From assembly GCF_043575855.1 (NCBI RefSeq), contig NZ_CP144375.1, positions 7,192,001 through 7,256,000 on the forward strand: a stretch of 64,000 nucleotides of DNA, in the 5' to 3' direction. Under the pieces are notes generated by a model that had not been told where the DNA came from, made no database searches, and was given only the letters and a program-made list of their open reading frames with translations. This document shows, in pieces, positions 26,352 to 34,579 of the stretch (positions are counted from its first letter, which is position 1; every line of letters starts with the position of its first letter). Source of the DNA: Kutzneria buriramensis. GTDB taxonomy: Bacteria; Actinomycetota; Actinomycetes; Mycobacteriales; Pseudonocardiaceae. Made by a program: the position numbers and the translations under genes.

Positions 26352-26660
26352 ATGGTGATGCCCATGTTCGTCGGTGCCCTCGAGTTGGACGTGCTGCTGG
26401 GCGACGTCCACTCGCTGAAGGAGAAGCGTTCCGTGGTCCGGCCGGTGCTGGCCGAGATCCGACGCAAGTACGAGGTCTCGGTCGCCGAGGCCGGTCATCT
26501 CGACCTGCACCGCCGCGCCCTGGTCGGGGTGTCGGTGGTCGCCGCCGACGCGGAGCACGTCCGGGACGTGCTCGACGCGTGCGAGCGGCTGGTGTCCTCC
26601 CGGCCCGAGCTCCAGGTCCTGTCCGCGCGGCAGCGGCTGCTCGGCCCCGAGGACGACTAG
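26352..26660 (+). CDS. DUF503 (YlxP-like) protein
   Basis: A ~102-aa protein of the DUF503/YlxP family found between infB and rbfA in Gram-positives. The VGALELDVLL start, HSLKEKRSVV motif and GHLDLHRRALVGV strand are diagnostic. Role unknown; location suggests ribosome assembly. The exact start is unsure: ATG 26352, 26358 and 26364 are all in frame and none has a good SD; family alignments favour MFVGALEL at 26364. Confidence 0.85.
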   Translation: MVMPMFVGALELDVLLGDVHSLKEKRSVVRPVLAEIRRKYEVSVAEAGHLDLHRRALVGVSVVAADAEHVRDVLDACERLVSSRPELQVLSARQRLLGPEDD

Positions 26661-26690
26661 TACCTGTCACTACTCATGAGGAGGAGCGCC

Positions 26691-27143
26691 GTGGCCGATC
26701 AGGCCCGCGCCCGCAGGCTCGCCAAGCGGATCGCCCAGATCGTGGCGTCCGCGCTGGAACACGAGGTGAAGGACCCCCGGCTGGCCCGGGTCACCATCAC
26801 CGACGCCCGGGTCACCCCCGACCTGCACGACGCGACCGTGTACTACACCGTGCTCGGCGACAACCTGGAGTCCGCTCCCGACCACGCCGGCGTCACCGCC
26901 GCGCTGACCAGCGCGACCGGTGTGCTGCGGACCATGGTGGGGCAGCAGACCGGCGTGCGGTTCACGCCCACGCTGGCCTTCGTCGCCGACACCGTCCCGA
27001 CCGACTCCAAGCGGATCGAGGAGCTGCTGGCCAAGGCCCGCGAGTCGGACGCCGAGGTGGCGCAGCTGGCCTCCGGCGCGCAGCCGGCCGGCGAGGCCGA
27101 CCCGTACAAGGCTCCCCGCGAGGAGGAGTCGGACTCGGAGTGA
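26691..27143 (+). CDS. rbfA: 30S ribosome-binding factor RbfA
   Basis: A 150-aa KH-fold factor for 16S rRNA 5'-end maturation. The start ADQARARRLAKRI is nearly identical to other actinobacterial RbfA proteins, and EHEVKDPRLARVTITDARVTPDL is the core signature. GTG 26691 has GAGGAGCGCC upstream. The C-terminal ~20 residues are acidic (EEESDSE). Confidence 0.95.
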   Translation: MADQARARRLAKRIAQIVASALEHEVKDPRLARVTITDARVTPDLHDATVYYTVLGDNLESAPDHAGVTAALTSATGVLRTMVGQQTGVRFTPTLAFVADTVPTDSKRIEELLAKARESDAEVAQLASGAQPAGEADPYKAPREEESDSE

Positions 27144-27158
27144 CGGTAGCGTTCGGGT

Positions 27159-28145
27159 GTGACCGCACCCGAGGTTGATGTCACGGCCGCCGCCGCCCTG
27201 CTGGGCGCGGCGGCCGACGTCACGCTGCTGGCCCACGTCAATCCCGACGCCGACGCGTTGGGCAGCGCGCTGGCCCTGGGCCTGGCGCTGCGGCGGCGCG
27301 GCGCGACCGTCCGCGTGTCCTTCGGCGCGCCGTCCGCGGTGCCGGAGTCGTTGCGGGTACTGGATTCCGAGGGCCTCTTCGTGCCCGCCGCCGAGGTGCC
27401 GGCCGTAGTGCCGGTGCTGGTGGCCCTGGACACCGGCAGCGTGGACCGGCTCGGCCCGCTCGGCGACCGGGTGGCCACCGCCGACGTCTCGCTCGTCGTC
27501 GACCATCACGTGTCGAACACCCGCTACGGCAGCCACAACCTGGTCGACGACCGCGCCGAGGCCACCGCCGTGATCGTGGCCCGGCTGCTGGACGAGCTCG
27601 CCGTCGAGATCGACGAGCCGATCGCCCGCTGCCTGTACGCCGGCATCGCCACCGACACCGTGTCCTTCCGTTTCGCCAAGCCGGAAACGCACCGGCTGGC
27701 CGCCCGGCTGCTGGAGGCCGGCGTGGACGGCGCCGGCCTGATCCGCGGCCTGATGGACAGCCACCCGTTCGCCTGGCTGGGCATGCTCGCCTCGGTGCTG
27801 TCGGCCGCCCAGCTGGAGCCGGATGCCGCTCAGGGGCTGGGTTTCGTGCACGCCGTCGTGCGTCGGGCCGACGCCGCCGGGGTGCGGGCGGAGGAGGTCG
27901 AGAGCGTCATCGACGTCGTGCGGTCGACCTCGGAGGCCGAAGTCGCCGCAGTCCTGAAGGAAACCCCGTCCGGGGAGTGGACCGTCTCGCTGCGGGCCGT
28001 CGGGCGGCTGGACGTGCGGTCGGTGGCCGTGCGGTTCGGCGGCGGCGGTCACCGCCTGGCCGCCGGCTTCACCGGCCACGGCACCGCCGAGGAGGTCGTC
28101 GCCGGCATCCGCGCCGCCCTCGCCGAGGCTACCCCCGCCCACTAG
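27159..28145 (+). CDS. nrnA: DHH-family bifunctional oligoribonuclease/phosphatase
   Basis: A 328-aa DHH/DHHA1 phosphoesterase, probably degrading nanoRNAs or dephosphorylating pAp as NrnA does. DHH domain: HVNPDADALGS (metal ligands), ALDTGS and VVDHHVSN; DHHA1 domain ends with RFGGGGHRLAAGF. Start GTG 27159 is 6 nt behind TAGCGT (27147-27152), so it may have its own leaderless promoter although it follows rbfA by 15 nt. Confidence 0.93.
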   Translation: MTAPEVDVTAAAALLGAAADVTLLAHVNPDADALGSALALGLALRRRGATVRVSFGAPSAVPESLRVLDSEGLFVPAAEVPAVVPVLVALDTGSVDRLGPLGDRVATADVSLVVDHHVSNTRYGSHNLVDDRAEATAVIVARLLDELAVEIDEPIARCLYAGIATDTVSFRFAKPETHRLAARLLEAGVDGAGLIRGLMDSHPFAWLGMLASVLSAAQLEPDAAQGLGFVHAVVRRADAAGVRAEEVESVIDVVRSTSEAEVAAVLKETPSGEWTVSLRAVGRLDVRSVAVRFGGGGHRLAAGFTGHGTAEEVVAGIRAALAEATPAH

Positions 28146-28162
28146 CACCGCCCGCCTTTTCT

Positions 28163-28215
28163 GCCACATGCGCTTCCTATGTGTCATCTGATGCCACATA
28201 GGAAGCGCATGTGGC
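28163..28215. repeat. Inverted repeat family D (terminator-like)
   Basis: 53-bp palindrome with 21-bp perfect arms GCCACATGCGCTTCCTATG(TG). A short T-run (CTTTT) lies just before it. It separates nrnA from the chitinase gene on the same strand. Single copy in this window. Confidence 0.75.
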
Positions 28216-28237
28216 GTTTCCGGTAAATGCGCCGATC

Positions 28238-28249
28238 TGGTCTAGACCA
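28238..28249 (+). promoter_or_regulatory. dre-like DasR operator upstream of chitinase
   Basis: TGGTCTAGACCA, a perfect 12-bp palindrome identical to the core of the DasR-responsive element known from Streptomyces chitin genes. It lies 66-77 nt before the chitinase ATG. Confidence 0.85.
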
Positions 28250-28314
28250 CCTTGAGGGGCGGCGGTATCGTCGGAGATCCGGCCGCCGCCGTCCTTCGAC
28301 GATGGGAGCTGGCC

Positions 28315-29376
28315 ATGTTCGGTCGGATATCGCGGACCCTGACGGCAGTCCTTGCCGCCGCGCTAACCGTTCCGGCGCTCGGTCTGGCGTCCGCACAGGC
28401 GAACCCTGCCGCGCCGCAAGCGGACACCTGCGCCGTCAAATCACGGCCCGCGGGCAAGGTGCTCCAGGGCTACTGGGAGAACTGGGACGGCGCCGTCAAC
28501 GGCGTGCACCCGGGCCTGGGCTGGATACCGGTCACCGACAGCCGGATCGCGCAGCACGGCTACAACGTCATCAACGAGGCCTTCCCGGTGATCCGCTCGG
28601 ACGGCACGGCGCTGTGGCAGGACGGCATGGACGCGAACGTGAAGGTCGGCACGCCGGCCGACAACTGCGCGGCCAAGGCCGCCGGCGCGACCATCCTGAT
28701 GTCCATCGGCGGCGCGGCCGCCGGCATCGACCTGAGCTCGTCCACGGTGGCCGACAAGTTCGTCAGCACGATCGTGCCGATCCTCAAGGCCTACAACTTC
28801 GACGGCATCGACATCGACATCGAGACCGGCCTCACCGACAGCGGCAACATCAAGACGCTGTCGGCCTCGCAGTCCAACCTGATCCGCATCATCGACGGCA
28901 TCCTGGCCAAGATGCCGTCCAACTTCGGCCTGACGATGGCGCCGGAGACCGCCTACGTCACCGGCGGCAGCATCACCTACGGCTCGATCTGGGGCGCGTA
29001 CCTGCCGATCATCAAGAAGTACGCGGACAACGGCCGGCTGTGGTGGCTGAACATGCAGTACTACAACGGCAGCATGTACGGCTGCAAGGGCGACTCGTAC
29101 CAGGCCGGCACCGTGCAGGGCTTCACCGTGCAGACCCAGTGCCTCAACAACGGCCTGGTGGTGCAGGGCACGACGATCAAGGTGCCCTACGACAAGCAGG
29201 TTCCCGGCCTGCCGGCGCAGGCCGGCGCCGGCGGCGGCTACATGTCCACCGGGCTGGTCTCGCAGGCGTACAAGAGCGTCAGCGGGATCAAGGGCCTGAT
29301 GACGTGGTCGATCAACTGGGACGGCTCGAAGAGCTGGACCTTCGGCAACAACGTGAAGTCCCTCGAGGGGCGGTAG
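28315..29376 (+). CDS. Secreted GH18 chitinase
   Basis: A 353-aa secreted endo-type chitinase. Signal peptide with basic FGRISR start and cleavage near SAQA; then a single GH18 catalytic barrel with SIGG on strand 3 and the catalytic DxxDxDxE motif as FDGIDIDIETG (about 163-172), plus QYYNG and TWSINWD on later strands. No chitin-binding module is fused, so it is the bare catalytic type. ATG 28315 follows GGGAGC. The dre palindrome upstream predicts repression by DasR and induction by GlcN-6-P, i.e. by chitin breakdown. Confidence 0.93.
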   Translation: MFGRISRTLTAVLAAALTVPALGLASAQANPAAPQADTCAVKSRPAGKVLQGYWENWDGAVNGVHPGLGWIPVTDSRIAQHGYNVINEAFPVIRSDGTALWQDGMDANVKVGTPADNCAAKAAGATILMSIGGAAAGIDLSSSTVADKFVSTIVPILKAYNFDGIDIDIETGLTDSGNIKTLSASQSNLIRIIDGILAKMPSNFGLTMAPETAYVTGGSITYGSIWGAYLPIIKKYADNGRLWWLNMQYYNGSMYGCKGDSYQAGTVQGFTVQTQCLNNGLVVQGTTIKVPYDKQVPGLPAQAGAGGGYMSTGLVSQAYKSVSGIKGLMTWSINWDGSKSWTFGNNVKSLEGR

Positions 29377-29378
29377 TT

Positions 29379-29837
29379 CTACCGCAGGAACACCGCCCAG
29401 CCGTCCGCGTCGGGATGCCTGTTCATGCCGACGCGGACGGCCAGCCGGATCGCCGGCTCGTTGTCCGGGCGGGTCTCCACCAGCACCGGCCAGTCCGGGT
29501 GGATCTCGTTCGCCACGGCGATGGCCTTGCGCGCCATCTCCGTGGCGATGCCTTTTCCTTGCAGTTCCGGCCAGATCCGGTAGTACAGGTTCCACACGGA
29601 TCGGCCGCGCCAGGTTTTCGGCTTCACGCCGCCGAATCCGGCGGTCCGGCCGTCGAAGTCGATCCGCCAGTAGCCGTGCTCGCCGGCGTCCCAGACGGCG
29701 CAGAAGTCCTTGAGCAGCCGGTTGAGCGCCTCGACCGACCGGGGCTTGTCCTCGACCGCGTGCAGGGCGAGGAACTCGTCCAGGTCGGCCATGGTCACGC
29801 GGGTCAGTGAAAGCCGTTGCGTGGTAACGGTATTCAT
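29379..29837 (-). CDS. GNAT family N-acetyltransferase (RimJ/RimL-like)
   Basis: A 152-aa acetyl-CoA-dependent acetyltransferase. TQRLSLTRVTMADLDEFL is the RimJ-like start, and IWPELQGKGIATEMARKAI contains the acetyl-CoA pyrophosphate loop (Q-x-x-G-x-A-type). Substrate unknown. ATG 29837 overlaps the stop of the phosphotransferase gene (ATGA), so the two form an operon. Its stop lies 2 bp from the chitinase stop on the other strand, leaving no room for a terminator. Confidence 0.88.
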   Translation of the reverse strand: MNTVTTQRLSLTRVTMADLDEFLALHAVEDKPRSVEALNRLLKDFCAVWDAGEHGYWRIDFDGRTAGFGGVKPKTWRGRSVWNLYYRIWPELQGKGIATEMARKAIAVANEIHPDWPVLVETRPDNEPAIRLAVRVGMNRHPDADGWAVFLR

Positions 29838-30709
29838 CCGAGCACCTCGCTCAGCACGTGCCGGGAGTTGGCCGACAGCCCGGGATTCGTGTCGCGGTAG
29901 TAGGGCAACTGGACCAGGGCGATGGACATGGCCCAGGCGCGGCCGCGTTCCCAGGTGTCATCGTCGACGTCCAATTCGGCGCGGAACACCGAGCGGGCGT
30001 CGGCGGGCAGGAGGTTCCAGGCCACGACGAGGTCCACAGTGGGGTCGCCGATGCCGACACCACCGAAGTCGATCACGGCGGAGAGGCGGCCGTCCCGCAC
30101 GAGCACGTTGCCGGGGGAGAGGTCGCCGTGCGACCAGAAGACGCCGGGCGGCTCGGGCAGGGTGATGGCCCGGTCCCACAACGCCAGGGCTTCACCGGTG
30201 TCGATGTCGTCATGGAGCTGGGAGATGGCCTCACGGGTGAGGGCGTCGCGGCCGGGCGAACCCAACGGCACGCCGCGGCTCTGCGCCGGCCCGCCGGTGG
30301 GATCGATCTTGCGCAGGGCCTGGACGAACTCGGCCAGGTCGAGGGCCAACGCCTCCGGATCGGCCAGGGCGCCGACAACCGGATTGCGGCCGTCGATCCA
30401 CCGCAGAACGGCCCACGGAAACGGGAAGTCGTCGTCGGGTTCGCCGACCGCGACCGGGACCGGCACCTCGACCGGCAGTTGTGGGGCCAGCACGGCCGGC
30501 CAGTGCTGCTCCTTGCGCAGGCCGTCCGCCACGAACTGCCGGCGTGGCAGCCGAACGGCCAACTCGCTGCCCAGGCGGTACATGGCGTTGTCGGTGCCCG
30601 AGGAATCGACACGTTCGATGGGGAGATCGGCCCAGTGCGGGAACTGCGCGGCGAGCAGCCGCCGCACCAGCCCGGAGTCGATGTCGATCTCGTCCGCGTG
30701 CATGCGCAT
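29834..30709 (-). CDS. Aminoglycoside phosphotransferase (APH)-family kinase
   Basis: A 291-aa APH/choline-kinase fold enzyme. Visible: RLPRRQFVADGLRKEQ (ATP lysine region), the catalytic loop WSHGDLSPGNVLV and the metal-binding VIDFGGVGIGDP. Together with the overlapping acetyltransferase this could be a detoxifying or resistance pair, but small-molecule substrate cannot be predicted from the fold. Start ATG 30709 sits 6 nt behind CAGTAT (30721-30716 on the minus strand), predicting a leaderless mRNA. Confidence 0.88.
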   Translation of the reverse strand: MRMHADEIDIDSGLVRRLLAAQFPHWADLPIERVDSSGTDNAMYRLGSELAVRLPRRQFVADGLRKEQHWPAVLAPQLPVEVPVPVAVGEPDDDFPFPWAVLRWIDGRNPVVGALADPEALALDLAEFVQALRKIDPTGGPAQSRGVPLGSPGRDALTREAISQLHDDIDTGEALALWDRAITLPEPPGVFWSHGDLSPGNVLVRDGRLSAVIDFGGVGIGDPTVDLVVAWNLLPADARSVFRAELDVDDDTWERGRAWAMSIALVQLPYYRDTNPGLSANSRHVLSEVLG

Positions 30710-30774
30710 GGCCACATACTGGGACAACGCAACCGTAAGTGCCATCACATAATTCGCGGACCGGGGGGCGCGCC

Positions 30775-32088
30775 GTGCACCCTGGGACGGTGACAGTGCG
30801 CTCCGGTTCGGCCCGTCAGGTCTTCTCCCTGGCGGTTCCGGCCCTTGGCGTACTCGCGGCCGAGCCGCTGTACGTGCTCGTCGACACGGCCGTGGTCGGC
30901 CACCTCGGCGCGCTGCCGCTGGCCGGCTTGGCGCTCGGTGGCCTGCTGTTCTCCCAGGTCTCCAGCGCGCTGACCTTCCTCTCGTACGGCACCACCTCGC
31001 GCACCGCGCGCCTGCACGGCGCCGGCCGTCGCGGCGAGGCCGTCGAGGAGGGCGTGCAGGCGACCTGGCTGGGATTCGCGGTCGGTCTCGCCGTCCTGAT
31101 CCTGGGCCAGTTGCTCGCCGCGCCGGTCGCGGAGTTGTTGGCGGGCAAGGGACCCATCGCGGACGCCGGCGTGAGTTGGCTGCGTATCGCGCTGTTCGGC
31201 GCGCCGATGGTGCTGATCACGATGGCCGGCAACGGCTGGATGCGCGGCGTGCAGGACACCAAGCGCCCGCTGGTGTACGTGCTGTTGGGCAACGGGCTTT
31301 CGGCCGTGCTGAACCCGATCCTCGTGTTCGTGCTCGGCTGGGGCCTGGAGGGTTCCGCCATCGCCAACGTGTTTGCGCAAACGGTCGCGGCGACGCTGTT
31401 CGTCACCGCGCTGGTCAAGGAGAAGGTGCCGCTGAAGCCGGTGCCGCGCCTGATCAGGGCGCAGCTGGGCCTCGGCCGGGACCTGGTGATCCGCACACTG
31501 GCGTTCCAGCTGTCGTTCATCTCCGCGTTGTCGGTGGCCTCCCGCACGTCCGCGGACGCGGTCGGCGCGCACCAGATCGTGTTGCAGCTGTGGAGCTTCC
31601 TCGCACTGGTGCTGGACTCGCTGGCCATCGCGGCGCAGGCGCTCGTCGGCGCGTCGCTCGGCGCGGGGCGGGACGACGAGGCGAAGTCCCTTGCCTGGCA
31701 GGTGACTCGCTACGGCCTGATGTTCGGCGTCGTGCTGTCGGTGCTGTTCGCCGCGCTGTACGACGTCATTCCGCGCGTGTTCACCACCGCGCCCGGGGTG
31801 CTGGCCGAGATCCCGCACGCGTGGTGGTTTTTCGTGCTGATGCAACCGATCGCGGGTGTGGTGTTCGCGTTGGACGGTGTGCTGCTCGGCGCCGGCGACG
31901 CCGCTTTCCTCCGCACCGCAACGGTTGTCAGCGCGCTGGTCGGGTTCGTGCCGCTGGTCTGGCTGTCGCTGGCGTTCCACTGGGGACTGCTGGGCATCTG
32001 GGTCGGGCTGTCCACGTTCATGGCGTTCCGGCTGGTCGCGGTGGTGCTGCGCACCCGGTCCGGGCGCTGGGCCGTCACGGGCGTGTGA
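30775..32088 (+). CDS. dinF: MATE family efflux transporter (DinF-like)
   Basis: A 437-aa MATE exporter with about 12 membrane helices in two repeats; it uses a cation gradient to expel organic compounds. Family features include SLAVPALGVLAAEPLYVLVDTAVVGHLG in helix 1 and GNGWMRGVQDTKRPL. It belongs to the DinF branch found near rbfA-nrnA and truB in actinobacteria, so the position supports the assignment. GTG 30775 has GGGGGGCG upstream and a CATAAT -10 at 30748-30753. Confidence 0.9.
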   Translation: MHPGTVTVRSGSARQVFSLAVPALGVLAAEPLYVLVDTAVVGHLGALPLAGLALGGLLFSQVSSALTFLSYGTTSRTARLHGAGRRGEAVEEGVQATWLGFAVGLAVLILGQLLAAPVAELLAGKGPIADAGVSWLRIALFGAPMVLITMAGNGWMRGVQDTKRPLVYVLLGNGLSAVLNPILVFVLGWGLEGSAIANVFAQTVAATLFVTALVKEKVPLKPVPRLIRAQLGLGRDLVIRTLAFQLSFISALSVASRTSADAVGAHQIVLQLWSFLALVLDSLAIAAQALVGASLGAGRDDEAKSLAWQVTRYGLMFGVVLSVLFAALYDVIPRVFTTAPGVLAEIPHAWWFFVLMQPIAGVVFALDGVLLGAGDAAFLRTATVVSALVGFVPLVWLSLAFHWGLLGIWVGLSTFMAFRLVAVVLRTRSGRWAVTGV

Positions 32089-32180
32089 CGGACTGCACGT
32101 CTGAAGCGGTTAACACGCCCCTGTGCTGCGGCGATACCCGTATTGGATCTCCCCTACATCTGACTTTTGGAAGGACAGCC

Positions 32181-33506
32181 GTGCCGGCCTCGCGCGCCAC
32201 CCGTCAAGCCTGGGTGGTCTGGATCACCGCCGTCGTCGTCTACCTTTTCGCCGTCTTCCACCGGTCCTCGCTCGGCGTGGCCGGACTGGCTGCCGCCGAC
32301 CGCTTCGGCGTCGGCCCCGCCGCGCTCAGCACGTTCACCGTGCTCCAGGTCTTCGTCTACGCCGCCATGCAGGTGCCCACCGGCCTGCTGGTCGACCGGT
32401 TCGGCCCGCGCAAGCTGCTCACCGCGGCGGCGATCTTCATGGGGCTGGGCCAGATCCTGTTCGCCGTCGCCGACAGCTACCCGCTCGGCCTGATCGCCCG
32501 CGGCGTGCTCGGTCTCGGCGACGCCATGACGTGGGTCAGCGTGCTGCGCCTGATCGGCGGGCACTTCCCGGCCCGCAAGTACGCCGTGGTGATGTCGCTG
32601 TCGGCGATGATCGGCTCCGCCGGCAACCTGGTCGCCACCGTGCCGCTCACCCTCTCGCTGCACAACGCCGGCTGGACGCTGACGTTCCTCGTCGCCGGCG
32701 TGGCCACCGCCGCGTACGCCACCGTCGCCGCGACGCGACTGCGGGACCTGCCCGAGGGCGCGCCGAAGCCGGTTGTGCCGCGGGTCACGCCGCGAGAGGT
32801 CGCTCGCAACATCGCCGCCGCGTGGCGTACCCCCGGCACCCGTCTCGGTTTCTGGGTGCACTTCAGCACGATGGTCGCGCCGACCACGCTCGGCCTGCTG
32901 TGGGGCGTGCCGTATCTCGTGCAGGCGCAGGGACTCAGTGTCGAGACCGCCGGCTCCGTGCTGAGCCTGCTGGTCATCGGCGGCCTCATCCTCAGCCCGG
33001 TCGTCGGCACGCTGATCAGCCGCAACCCCGAGTTGCGGGTGCCGCTGGCGGCCGCGTACCTGGCCACCTCCGGCGTGCTGTGGACGCTGCTGCTGGTCGT
33101 GCCCGGCCGGATCCCGTTGTGGCTGCTGGTGATCGCGTTCGGGCTGTTCGCCGTCGGCGGCCCCGCCTCGTCCGTCGGGTTCGCGCTGGCCAAGGACTAC
33201 AACCCGACGCGGATCGTCGGCACCGCGACCGGCGTGGTCAACGTCGGCGGCTTCGTCGCCACCACGATCGCCGCGCTGTCGGTGGGCGTGCTGCTCGGCG
33301 TGGCCGACGGTCTCGGCCAGCAGAACGCGTTCCGCGTCGCCTTCGTGGCGATCCTGCTCGTGCAGTCGCTGGGCACCTGGCGGATGGCCATCTGGTGGCG
33401 GCGGGCCCGCGCCGTCGTGCTGCACGCCGCCGCCCGCGGCGAGGAGGTGCCGGTGCAGCTCCGGCGCCGGCGCTGGGACGACGTCATCGAGCCCGCGGCG
33501 GCGTGA
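32181..33506 (+). CDS. MFS transporter
   Basis: A 441-aa major facilitator with 12 predicted membrane helices. The first loop has DRFGPRKLLTAAA (the MFS A-motif D-R-x-G-R-K) after VPTGLLV, and a second-half version ISRNPELRVPLA. Closest in layout to nitrate/hexuronate-like permeases of actinobacteria, substrate undefined. Start GTG 32181 has GGAAGGACAG upstream. Sits between the MATE exporter and truB in the same direction, with a 92-nt leader. Confidence 0.88.
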   Translation: MPASRATRQAWVVWITAVVVYLFAVFHRSSLGVAGLAAADRFGVGPAALSTFTVLQVFVYAAMQVPTGLLVDRFGPRKLLTAAAIFMGLGQILFAVADSYPLGLIARGVLGLGDAMTWVSVLRLIGGHFPARKYAVVMSLSAMIGSAGNLVATVPLTLSLHNAGWTLTFLVAGVATAAYATVAATRLRDLPEGAPKPVVPRVTPREVARNIAAAWRTPGTRLGFWVHFSTMVAPTTLGLLWGVPYLVQAQGLSVETAGSVLSLLVIGGLILSPVVGTLISRNPELRVPLAAAYLATSGVLWTLLLVVPGRIPLWLLVIAFGLFAVGGPASSVGFALAKDYNPTRIVGTATGVVNVGGFVATTIAALSVGVLLGVADGLGQQNAFRVAFVAILLVQSLGTWRMAIWWRRARAVVLHAAARGEEVPVQLRRRRWDDVIEPAAA

Positions 33507-33520
33507 CAGAATATTCGGCT

Positions 33521-34453
33521 GTGTCACAACCGCTTCGCTCCCGACGCCCGCAGAACCGACAGCGCACGCCCGGCACCACCGCCAACGCCGGACTGGTGGT
33601 CGTCGACAAGCCGGCCGGGCTGACCTCGCACGACGTGGTCGCCCGCGCCCGACGGATCCTCGGCACCCGCAAGGTCGGCCACGCCGGCACGCTGGACCCG
33701 ATGGCGACCGGCGTGCTCGTGCTCGGCGTGGAGCGGGCCACCAAGCTGCTGGGGCATCTGGCCATGGACACCAAGGCGTACCTGGCGACGATCCGGCTCG
33801 GGGCCGCCACCACCACCGACGACGCGCAGGGCGAGGTCACCTTCACCGCCGACGGGTCGCAGGTGGACGAGGCGCAGGTGCGGGCCGAGATCGCCGAGCT
33901 GACCGGCGAGATCATGCAGGTGCCCAGTTCCGTGAGCGCCGTCAAGGTCGACGGCAAGCGCGCCTACGCCCGGGTGCGCGCCGGCGAGGAGGTCGAGCTG
34001 GCCGCCCGGCCGGTCACCGTGAGCCGGTTCGACGTGCTGGTGCTGCGGCGCGAGGAGGACGCCACCGAGCTGGACGTGATGGTGGAGTGCTCCTCCGGCA
34101 CGTACGTCCGGGCGCTGGCCCGTGACCTCGGCCAGAAGCTGGGCGTCGGCGGGCACCTGGTGGCCCTGCGCCGGACCCGGGTCGGACCGTTCGACCTGCG
34201 CACCGCTCGGACGCTGGAGCAGCTGGAGGAGGAGCCGGCGCTGTCGCTGGACCTGGGTGAGGCCGTGAACACCGCCTTCCCCCGGCACGACATCGACCTG
34301 CCGTCCGCGGCGGCGCTGTCGCACGGGCGGAAGCTCCCGGCGGCCGGGATCGACGGCCCGTACGGGGTGTTCGGCCCGGACGGCCGCGCCCTGGCGCTGG
34401 CGGTCGACGCGGAGGGCGTGTCCAAGCCCCTGGTCGTGCTGGCGATCGACTGA
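33521..34453 (+). CDS. truB: tRNA pseudouridine(55) synthase
   Basis: A 310-aa enzyme forming pseudouridine at U55 of tRNA. The catalytic Asp is in GTRKVGHAGTLDPMATGVL; KPAGLTSHD and the C-terminal PUA-like region are present. Start GTG 33521 is 6 nt behind GAATAT, suggesting a leaderless internal promoter. Basic ~15-residue extension (RSRRPQNRQR) at the N-terminus is family-typical in actinobacteria. Confidence 0.95.
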   Translation: MSQPLRSRRPQNRQRTPGTTANAGLVVVDKPAGLTSHDVVARARRILGTRKVGHAGTLDPMATGVLVLGVERATKLLGHLAMDTKAYLATIRLGAATTTDDAQGEVTFTADGSQVDEAQVRAEIAELTGEIMQVPSSVSAVKVDGKRAYARVRAGEEVELAARPVTVSRFDVLVLRREEDATELDVMVECSSGTYVRALARDLGQKLGVGGHLVALRRTRVGPFDLRTARTLEQLEEEPALSLDLGEAVNTAFPRHDIDLPSAAALSHGRKLPAAGIDGPYGVFGPDGRALALAVDAEGVSKPLVVLAID

Positions 34454-34456
34454 CTT

Positions 34457-34515
34457 GATGCAGTGAAGGGGGCATTCCTGGCGTTGAACGCTGGGAATGC
34501 CCCCTTCCGACCATC
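34457..34515. repeat. Inverted repeat family B, copy 3 (terminator-like)
   Basis: Starts GATGCAGTGAAGG like copy 1 and forms a 19-bp stem (34465-34507) closed by GCG-TTGAA-CGC. It lies between co-directional truB and ribF, so it is not restricted to convergent gaps. Confidence 0.8.
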
Positions 34516-34565
34516 GGCGGCGACCCGCTTGGTCACCTTTCCCTCCGCGCGTCGGTACTCCTGAG

Positions 34566-34571
34566 TAGGCT
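34566..34571 (+). promoter_or_regulatory. -10 box of ribF
   Basis: TAGGCT ending 8 nt before GTG 34580; predicts a leaderless ribF mRNA separate from truB. Confidence 0.5.
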
Positions 34572-34579
34572 TCTTTCTC

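Noticed and set aside
22942..26670. 1242-codon open frame antisense to infB
   Set aside because: Shadow of the GC-rich infB codons: low-complexity, no domain, no start signal, and infB is certain on the other strand.
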